Assembly: GCA_003313425.1 (NCBI GenBank)
Contig: NHZP01000002.1
Location: 1,302,001-1,366,000, forward strand
Length of the DNA stretch: 64,000 bases
Direction: 5' to 3'
Source of the DNA: Pseudopyrenochaeta lycopersici
Taxonomy: Eukaryota; Ascomycota; Dothideomycetes; Pleosporales; Pseudopyrenochaetaceae
Positions 56,132-64,000 of the stretch are shown piece by piece. The position numbers and the translations under genes are program-made. The notes under the pieces were generated by a model, which searched no databases, had not been told where the DNA came from, and saw only the letters and a program-made list of their open reading frames with translations. The stretch's first letter is position 1; each line of letters opens with the position of its first letter.

Positions 56132-56879
56132 ATGCCTATCTTCGATCTGAAAAAAAACCTCGTCTTCGTAAGCTCCCCTCTGAACAGAACTGGTAGTAGT
56201 TCAGAATGATGCTGACCGCAAAATACAGTATGGCGCATACCACAGGGAGCCTACAAATGTCGCTATCCACATAGGCTGTGTACCTGTCCTGTTGGCAACG
56301 GGTTTCCTCTTTGTACGCTTTCCCCCTATAGCAAACCTTTCCGTTTCGAGCTGTGCATCAACCTAGCGAGGCCATCTCTCTGCCACGTCGTTACAGCGTC
56401 TCGCTAACCCATCTTCTCAGGGCACGAACACACCCGCTCTTCCCATCACACCTCCTCGTCTCTTGACCCGTCTTAACCTCCCGCTCAACCTCGGCACCCT
56501 TGCTGCCGTTACCTACTCGACTCTCTACCTCATCCTCAGCCCCAACCTCGCGGGCGCCTCCATCACCCCCTTCATCCTCGGCGCAGCATCCCTCGCCAAC
56601 CGTCTTACCGCCAAATACAACAAGACCAAAGTAAACACAATTGCGATCGCAGTACACGTTGTGAGCTGGATATTGCAGTTTATTGGGCATGGGAAGTACG
56701 AGGGCAGGAAGCCAGCGTTGCTAGACAACCTGGTGCAAGCGCTCTTCCTCGCACCCTTGTTTGTGTGGTATGAAATCTTGTTCAAGTTGGGACTTTACAA
56801 GGGGTTGAAGAAGGAGGTTGAGGCGGCAATTGAGGTGGAGGTTGCAAAGTTGAAGGTCAAGGGCAAGGAGACGCAATAA
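56132..56879 (+). CDS. Mpo1-like protein (DUF962; 2-hydroxy fatty acid dioxygenase family)
   Basis: Three exons: 56132-56167, 56229-56312 and 56421-56879 (introns 61 and 108 bp, phase 0), giving 192 residues. The two short 5' exons supply the conserved DUF962 start: 'MPIFDLKKNLVF' joined to 'YGAYHREPTNVAIHIGCVPV', with the paired His residues; the long exon supplies 'VHVVSWILQFIGHGKYEGRK' and 'PALLDNLVQALFLAPLFVWY'. These His residues are the likely iron ligands. Yeast Mpo1 is an ER Fe(II)-dependent dioxygenase that shortens 2-hydroxy fatty acids during phytosphingosine breakdown; this function is assumed by homology. Several membrane helices are visible. The large exon alone has no ATG near its start, which explains why the gene is easily missed or truncated. 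Confidence 0.9.
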
Positions 56880-57771
56880 ACTGCGCAAGAGAGTGAGGCG
56901 AATGCTGTTTGAGTAGTTGAACGGAGTGAATCGAGAAGTAAGGTCAGTGGCGCATATGTTTTGTAAATTAGTAGTGAGGAAGGACTACATGGAGTTTGAC
57001 GTAGCACGAACGTAGTCATGGGAGGCGGCCTGGCAATGGAAGCCAGCATAGTGATGGGGTCCGATCAATGAGTTTGATCTTTTCAAACACCCTAATACCC
57101 AATTCACAAGACCAAAATCCATCAACCGCATTCTTTGATCTGGATGGCTCATCTACAGATATGTTACCAAGCAGGAGTCGTCTTGTGAAAGGAAAGATTG
57201 TAAAGGAAGTTGATTGACCGCCTCATGCACGTTTTCAGGCTGTTCCAAAAAATGGCCTTGGAGGTGAAATACAATGTACCATGCTCAAACGCCTTAATAG
57301 CCGCCAGCACACATGATTATTAAGATACTCAAGATCATGAAACCAAAATAGTGTTACCACACTGTGATTGGAACACGTCCACTAAGATGCTGCGCAGGTG
57401 CGCCTATAGCTTTTAAATTCATCTGCATTAAAAGCGGATAGAATAGTGAATATCTAGTTACTCCGTGGCAATAGTAGCTCAAGCGACGATTCACTCAGAG
57501 TTCTGAACAGGGAAAATGTGAGATATCAGAGGCTGGGCGAAGAATAAATTTGAAGTGATAGTGTTTGGGGCATATTGGGGCGTAGCTTGAAATCTTGGAT
57601 TTGTGGAAGGTCAATGCGAAGAAGCAAGGAAAAGACACGGACAGAAGGTCTAAAGGAAGAATATTTGCAGTTAATTTAAGAAACCCAATTCCTGAAGCCC
57701 TGGCGGCAGTCTACGTAGCCCAAAGCCGCACAGCAGGTATCGTACAGATTCATATCATTTGTGCACGCTGA
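56880..57771. other. Convergent intergenic region
   Basis: 892 bp between the ends of the Mpo1-like gene and the membrane-protein gene; no coding-like frame or repeat is seen. Confidence 0.5.
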
Positions 57772-59843
57772 TCACTCATACAAACGATCGTTGCGCACCC
57801 TAGCCTTACACAAGACTCCAGCAGTGTCCATAGAACCGATTGCGAGGCTACCGACCTCATACCTACTGCCAATGTCTCCAAACCGCACCTTCACATCTTT
57901 TAGCAATCGAGATCGCATTGATGCATCCAGATAAGTGCCGCTAGCCGGTAGAGGTATATGAGGATTGTTTCTCGTGGCTAAGCTGGAGAAGTTTATCATA
58001 AGGTCTGGGCCTTGCATGAGGAAGTGGCGAGCAATCGGAGGTATCAAGCTGGCGATGATAAGAACCGTTGAAGCGACTGATAAGGTAACAACCCAGCCGA
58101 TATGTGCCTTGATGACGAACTTCATTGTGCTCCTCGTACCTTGGGTGAGCCAAGTCCTTGCTATGCCAAGTTCTTCCTGGGTGTTGCTCCACGCATCCGA
58201 ATACCATGTGATATTCGCCTTTCGGTTGAGATAGGTTGCATTTCCATTATCTATTCTTCCCGCGATAACGTTGTATCCATTCATGCATGCCCAGTATGCA
58301 GTTAGAAGCTGGCCAAATCGAATCGAATACACTTCTTCTGACACATTCCTAAGAGGCAACTCAAGCGTGGAAGGATTTTCGGGGAAAGATATGTACTTGT
58401 CCATCATTGTGGTGCGAGTTGCTCCATCCCAAGTGACTTCTCCTGTATTCGAGTTCAAGAAGGAAGTGAAATTCACATTCCAGGAATCTTGCTCACTCTT
58501 ACCGGAGTCCAGCTGCGTATATCCGGGTGAAGGTTGCTCCAGTCTTGAACGGCGAACTCTAGATATTGCGCAGGTAAACGTTGTCGGGCACTCGACCGCT
58601 GCTTCGACGTAGGTGCTGGTAACGGTGCATGAAAGGAAACCATCACCCCATGACGGTGCTGCTGGGGCGTAAGAAAATTCGAATGGATGTAGGTCGTTCA
58701 TGTCAGCCTCTCTTCTCTTGCTGGTATCTTCGGACCACCAGATGTACGCTTGAGCACCACCATCTATTCTGAAGGTGTTGTTGGGAATAAGGTCAGTCTT
58801 GGGCCGTTGTGAGGTTCCTCCGTTAACATTCGAAACAGAGCGATTCCAAGTAACGAAAGAGCATTGCGTGTTCATGTACATCGTCTCGATGCTCATACTG
58901 TAGTTGACGAAGTTGGTCGAATTGACGTCCGAGATTGGAATACCCACGATAGACGAGTACTTATCCCAATCTTCATCATTGGTATCGTTGGTGTCAAACC
59001 AGCCATCTGAATCCATGGGAGAGGCTGTTGATTCCAAGGATTCAATTCTGGGTATCTTGACGTTACACCAAGAGTCCAAGGGAGATGATTTCTCAATTCC
59101 AGGGCCTATGAGCGCAGCCAAGAAGACAGTATTCGCAATTGATGTTGACTCGCCCTTCCCATAGTATCTCAATCCACCCTGTGGAGATAGATAGGTATAG
59201 TTTGCTAGTTGAACAGTGAAGTTGGTTCCGATAGTCATTTGTCTGAATGATGCTTGGCCGCCAATAGGCGACAGCGTCCAGATGGCAATCAATAATAAGC
59301 CGAGCATGCTAATCATACGCAATCGCATCTGCGAAGCAACAGTACTTGTGAAGGAGGTGCTCCCAGCAAGCATGTCCAAAACACCTGTCCGCTCTCCCTT
59401 CTCGAGGCGCCAGAGTAGTACTGCTAGTGCAGCTCGGCTGAACACGGATGCAAAAATAATCGGGAACACGGTAGGACCCTATTGCGAGGTCAGACACAAA
59501 CAGACAGTACACTTTTAGGCACAGGTTATCGAACATATTTGGATGCCCTCAACAACGTTAATGTTGCAAGAGGGTATTCGTCGATTGGAGCTTGGTCATA
59601 GCAACGAACGACCAAAGCGAAGGTTAGAAAAGCGACGGAGAATGCCAAGAGAGTAATATCAACGACCGCGTGTGTTAAATGATGGCTAATAGATCGTTTG
59701 ACAGCTTTTGGTGAAGTTGGCCAGTCTTGTGACAATATTGTGGCCTGGCTGGCTGAAGACGTTTTGGATGTCTCAGAGCGAGTGATCGAATGTAAAGAGG
59801 CCCCCATGGAATTCGAATGATGCTCCTTCCAGACGTCTTTCAT
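57772..59843 (-). CDS. Fungal membrane protein with large ectodomain, unknown function
   Basis: Exons are 59843-59535 and 59478-57772 with a 56 bp intron (GTTCGA donor, CAATAG acceptor), total 671 residues. Four membrane helices are evident: about 58-80 ('VVDITLLAFSVAFLTFALVV'), 'VFPIIFASVFSRAALAVLLW', 'MISMLGLLLIAIWTLSP' and, near the end, 'VVTLSVASTVLIIASLIPPI'. Between helices 3 and 4 lies a ~350-residue region with many N-x-S/T sites ('NFTVQLANYT', 'NWNRSVS'-like) and paired Cys, so it is probably extracellular and glycosylated. 'WRLEKGERTGVLDMLAGSTS' and 'SPIGGQASFRQM' are motifs common to a large Pezizomycotina family without known function. The frame is intact. Confidence 0.85.
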
Positions 59844-61025
59844 AGCTCAAGGTAATTCAGGATTGCTGGTATGGTGTGGTACTTCGATGACCGTCAGGCA
59901 GGCAATGCCAATAAGTAGCCTTGCCTCCATTGTCAGCGTGAAGTATCCAAGGAATCAACAACATATGTGCTAAGCCACAATGATGATGATGAATGATGTA
60001 CAGTTTCTATTTAGATGCTCTGAATCCTATGTGGCAATCCACTTCATGGTCCATGGGTCGACGTGAATGCGTTATCTTCCCACTGCCGCTTCTTACAGTG
60101 CATTCGACCCCACACTTAGTAAGTTTGGGGCCGCAGCAAGATATTTCATAGCTTTACAGGTACTTGGAGTGAAACCAATCGCAATGCGAATTGCTGTGGC
60201 ACATCAGAGGTACGGTATCTTATGGGGGCTCCAACCCCCTTCCACATGCTTTTGTAATTTAAAACGGACACCGACGAGCAGTACCGGCCACGACCCCTGT
60301 TTGCAATCTAAAGAGCTACGACATTTGGATATCTGCCCCACTGTGCCCATCTACTGTCGGTCTTCGAAAAGTGAGATTCCCTGTATTCTAATGTACAGTC
60401 GCAACTCCTACCAATGGATTCGGGTGTGGAGGAGAGCAGATAGCGCTGGCGAGCACTTCGCATGAAAGCCCCCGTTCCTCCTAGATATTGGGCAACAACC
60501 TACTAACGACTACATAGTGGGATCAGCAAAATAACTGTACTTGAAACACGCCCAGTGCCGACAACTGGGCGACTGGGCGGAGAATACTGTATACGCCCCC
60601 ACGCTTCGATCAACCGCAACAGTCTCATCTGCCAAGCGTACCATATCCATTTTGCCCAAATTTGTAGTCTACTTTTGGATCAAGTTTATTCCCGGACATA
60701 GGCCTAGGGAGCAATCTGGAGGCGGTATGGGCAATGGCCAATGCCTCCCACATAGAGAGAGGGTGAGGGGCAACTAAGCAACAGATGCGTACGAAACGTG
60801 GTGTCCTGGATCGTAAATTTAGGATTCTTTTGGATGAGGCCAGCTTTGAAGTTGGCGCGCATGAAATTCGATTTCTACAGTTCGAGTTTTACATACATGA
60901 CTATCTGAACGCATTACCAAAAGACACACTAATCTTGTACATACGTATGTACCTTGTCTGCGCTACTCGCAAGGGCTGCATACGAGTAGTGAGACACATA
61001 ACTTTGTCATTCCCAAGCATTTTTT
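59844..61025. other. Intergenic, no gene seen
   Basis: 1.18 kb. A short open frame at 60067-60465 lacks coding character. Small ATG(ATG) runs occur near 59980. Confidence 0.45.
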
Positions 61026-62248
61026 TTAAGATTGCTCTTCCTCATCACTGCTCTCATCCTCATCCTTCTGGTATAAGAAATACTGCACAAACACGCCCGC
61101 ATCAAGCAAGAGAGTGCCGAAGCTGCCCAGTAGCCAGCTGAAATTCACCGCCACATATCTCCCATATATAGCTCTCGCTTCTCCGCCCCTGCAAACCGCA
61201 TCTCTACATTTCGGCTTGTATACTACAATGCTGAGTACATACGTCAGATTACCGAGGCAGGCAAACAGAAAGAACAGCATGCTGATGCCCTCGGTAGACT
61301 TGCGACGGTAATTGAGTAAGAGCTGTGGAATACGCGAGCCAAGATAGAGCACGGCGCAGATGTAGCCGAAGATCTGGCCCCAGAAATTGAAGTGCAGGGT
61401 TGAGTCGGAGGATGGGTCGTGAGAGTCTGGGGGATTGTTATCAGGAGGGGGGTTATTGCGGGCACTGAGGTACCAGCCGAAGACGCCGGCGGCGCATACT
61501 ATGACAATAGTGCCGAAATTGAAGAGGACTGTTTGCAGCGTTGATTGGGGGAGTTGAGGCTTGGGGGCGATGGTTGAGTTGCGACGGCCTTGGACTGGAT
61601 CGTCACGCAGTGGAGTTACTGGTGATAGATGGGTTCCATCAATTGAGAGGTATCGTTCGCGGAACGAACCCTGGGAGTGGGTTGATTGACGTCTGTCGAT
61701 ATCCGAAATGCGAGGGCGCACTTCGTGTCCATTGACGTTGCCGTTTGCTCGTTGCCTGTCGTTGGAGAGAAGTGGTGACTGCTCACTCGCCGGGAATACC
61801 TCCTCATCGGACTCAGTTTCAGGTGTCCTGACTTCATCACGTAATGTGAAGCCCTTATACCAGAAACACTGGAGCAGCAGTACAATATCGGCCAGCGTGT
61901 AGTAAACCGCCAAGATGGTCATAGTGGGCAGTACACCCTGGAGAACCGCGCCAAAGATGTTGAAAAAGTCGCCGAGGAGCCATACCACAATAAAGACGAC
62001 TGACAACCCTTCTGCAGAGCCTCTTCTCCAATTTTCGATGATCTGAGGCGAAAAGACAACTAGCATGCGAGTCAGCAAGAATAACCCTCGAGAGTATGCA
62101 GACCCTAGGTGGGCAAACCCAGTAGTACAATATCTGGTAGTACAGGAAAGTAAAGGGCCATACCTATCCAGCACGCGATACTGATTGACCCGAATATCTG
62201 ACTGATCGCATCAATATCCAGGCGCAAGCCTTGCGCAGGTGGAAACAT
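61026..62248 (-). CDS. PQ-loop vacuolar amino-acid transporter (Ypq/RTC2-like)
   Basis: Exon 1 is 62248-62164, intron 62163-62060 (104 bp), exon 2 62059-61026, total 372 residues. Two PQ-loop motifs are present: 'VVFSPQIIENWRRGSAEGLS', made by the splice join, and 'SRIPQLLLNYRRKSTEGIS'. Seven membrane helices fit the MtN3/PQ-loop fold, with a long hydrophilic loop between the third and fourth (residues ~110-215). Yeast Ypq1-3/Rtc2 and animal PQLC2 export cationic amino acids from the vacuole or lysosome, so this is probably a vacuolar Lys/Arg/His transporter. An acidic tail 'DEDESSDEEEQS' ends the protein. The start at 62248 gives the expected short N-terminus before helix 1. Confidence 0.9.
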
Positions 62249-62842
62249 GGCCACTATGACGTATGTGCACACACTCCAGCTCTTTCTTCAGCAACGCGGA
62301 TTCCCTGCTACTATCCAAAAGCCGAAAACGAGATAAATACTGTCTTTATGTGTGATGACTGAAGCAATGGGCTATGTGCACCTTTAATCTGAGAAGATGG
62401 CTGCTCGCCAATGGCAATAAAGACTGCGTGGTTTAGCGATGCGCTGGTCGTTGTGGGAGGTAGGCCGAGGCCAATTGAGTAACACAATCGTGTAGTCTGA
62501 CGATAAATTGGTTAAAATTGGTTAGGAATGCTTGATGAGGGATGTTTGATAACGATGATATATCTAAGATGATGGTGAACGATGACTGCACAAATGAAAA
62601 GCTCCACAACCGTTTACATAATGCCGAGAATCTGGGGTGCAGGGATCAGCTCATGCCAGGAACCGAGGTTTGAGCCGCACTAACCAAAAGTGCTCACACG
62701 ACATATGCATCAATCATCAGGACCTAGAATGACATTTATATGAGAGGCCAAAAGGACTAACGTCTTGCACAATTTAATGCGTTCGTGGTACAAGCCATGC
62801 TCATGATGCTCGTTCAACCGTCTTTTCATTCAAGGAAGGAGG
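62249..62842. other. Intergenic, no gene seen
   Basis: 594 bp holding the promoter of the PQ-loop gene and the 3' end of the auxilin gene. Nothing else is recognisable. Confidence 0.5.
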
Positions 62843-64000
62843 CTACAGATTGTTGTCCGTCTTGAACTTGTCCCATGCTTCATTTAACGTTGCGAAGACC
62901 GCTGCACTTATCATCTTCTGCTCAGTGGTGGCTGATTGGGAGATCTGTCATGATAATCAGTATCAATTCATACCACGAAAGAAACATGAGCGTACCTTAT
63001 CCGGGTGCACCTTGGCAATGGCCTTCATGTAGATGATTTTGACCTTATTTGGCATTACCAGATCTCCCATGTTGACCTTCTTCCATCCGGCATCTTCCCA
63101 CAGCACTTTGTCTAATGATCCAAGCAGTGCCCGCAGATTGTCGGATTTTGTACCTTTCCATGCGATGAGTTTGGCGTCAACCTGATCGGTAAGGGCGAAC
63201 TTCTCGTCATCCGCTTGCTCTGCCGCAGCATTGGCGGCCTTCATCCGCTTTACAGCTTCAGAATCCTTCGCAGGTCCACCTCCAAGATCTGAGAGCGCTG
63301 ATGGCTTCGGAGCAGCGGGTTTTCGAGCAGGAGGTGGACGTGCTGGAGCGGTGGAGCTGTTGCCTCCGCCCGCGGCCTTCTCACATCGATTGCGACCTTG
63401 GATACTTATTGCACCACCAACCCCGTTCTGGACAGCTTCTTTCCAGACTCCATGCGCATCTGCCCACTTCTCCATGTTTTCAAGAGCTTCTGCTTTACGC
63501 ATGAGCGCTTTACCATAAAATTCCTTCATATCCTTGTCACCCTCAATGCCCCCCGTGGCAATCCTCTCGCCTTCTCCTCTTGACACTCCAATGATAGCCA
63601 ACGCTGCATCTGCGTCAGCAATGGCTCCTTTAGGATCGCCGACTTTTATATTCGTAACTGCACGATTGCACAATACGATTATCATGACAGGATGTGATTG
63701 TGGAAGTGGGCTTAATGCGGATGAATATGCAGCATGAGCAGCTGCATAGTCACCCCGCTTAAAGGCTTGGGAGCCTCTCTGTCGATCAGCTGCAGATGAG
63801 CTGAGGGCTGAAGAAGAAACTGGAGGTACCTGTCGCACAGGTGCTTTTGGCCTTGGTGGAGGCGGTGTAACAGCAGGGCTCCAAGCTTTCGGTGTTGTGC
63901 TTGCTTGAAGGAACGGATTATTCGACTGCGCTAGCGTTGGCTGTCGCGATGAACTTGTTGACTGTAGAGGTTCCGAAGAAAACAGATCTACATGCGGCTG
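62843..64000 (-). CDS. SWA2: Auxilin-like TPR/J-domain protein (5' end outside window)
   Basis: The gene runs leftwards from beyond the right edge; exons in the window are 64000-62996 and 62944-62843 with a 51 bp intron. The frame is open to the edge, so the start lies outside. Visible parts, N to C: a disordered Pro/Ser region with an 'NPFL' motif (endocytic adaptor type), TPR repeats ('GSQAFKRGDYAAAHAAYSSA', 'LCNRAVTNIKVGDPKGAIAD'), a Pro/Lys linker, and a C-terminal J-domain with the catalytic 'HPDK' loop ('MKAIAKVHPDK') completed by exon 2 ('ATLNEAWDKFKTDNNL'). Yeast Swa2/Aux1 recruits Hsp70 to strip clathrin from vesicles. The intron lies immediately after HPDK; without splicing the last J-domain helix would be lost. 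Clathrin and ubiquitin-binding motifs probably lie off the edge. Confidence 0.92.

Overview
The window is nuclear DNA from a filamentous ascomycete (Pezizomycotina). The evidence is the short phase-preserving introns (mostly 46-80 bp, GT...CTAAC...AG), the Pezizomycotina-type protein set (HET, a DUF7025-type AAA ATPase, a DUF7708-type protein, a chromodomain/Hda3 fusion) and AT-rich islands of RIP-like decay. A Dothideomycete is my guess from gene style only. No rRNA, tRNA or CRISPR array was recognised by eye.

Layout. 1-4.6 kb: a divergent pair of fungal NTPase-type genes, a DUF7025/AAA protein cut by the left edge and a DUF7708-type protein with a degenerate P-loop region. 5.3-19 kb: housekeeping genes, namely dephospho-CoA kinase (CAB5), two uncharacterised low-complexity proteins, signal peptidase subunit SPC3, the 5'-3' exoribonuclease XRN1 and, divergently, the histone-binding WD40 protein HAT2. 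19-23.6 kb: a long stretch with no gene I can support, ending at a two-exon gene for a 79-residue protein.

24-35 kb is an accessory, decaying zone. It holds a broken fumarylacetoacetate-hydrolase-family gene, an intact VOC (glyoxalase/dioxygenase-fold) gene, a BTB/POZ relic with RIP-like stops, a NACHT/ankyrin relic, a broken AIF-like FAD oxidoreductase, several AT-rich islands, and an apparently intact two-exon gene for a small secreted peptide with the cysteine spacing of a CS-alpha-beta defensin. I regard this last gene as the most interesting item in the window. 35.4-41.8 kb: a secreted AIM6-like protein, a RING protein, a HET-domain protein and a tandemly duplicated fragment of a PIF1-like helicase.

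42.5-64 kb returns to conserved genes: YIH1/IMPACT divergent from a CID-domain RNA-processing protein, a chromodomain-Hda3 heterochromatin protein (CDP-2-like), an MFS sugar transporter, a three-exon Mpo1-like protein, a fungal membrane protein with a large glycosylated ectodomain, a PQ-loop vacuolar transporter and a TPR/J-domain auxilin cut by the right edge.

Functional links: XRN1, the CID protein and CAB5 are general housekeeping. HAT2 and the chromodomain-Hda3 protein both act on chromatin. The FAH, VOC and FAD-oxidoreductase genes may be remains of an aromatic-degradation cluster, which is inference. All intron borders were placed by eye from splice signals and reading frame.
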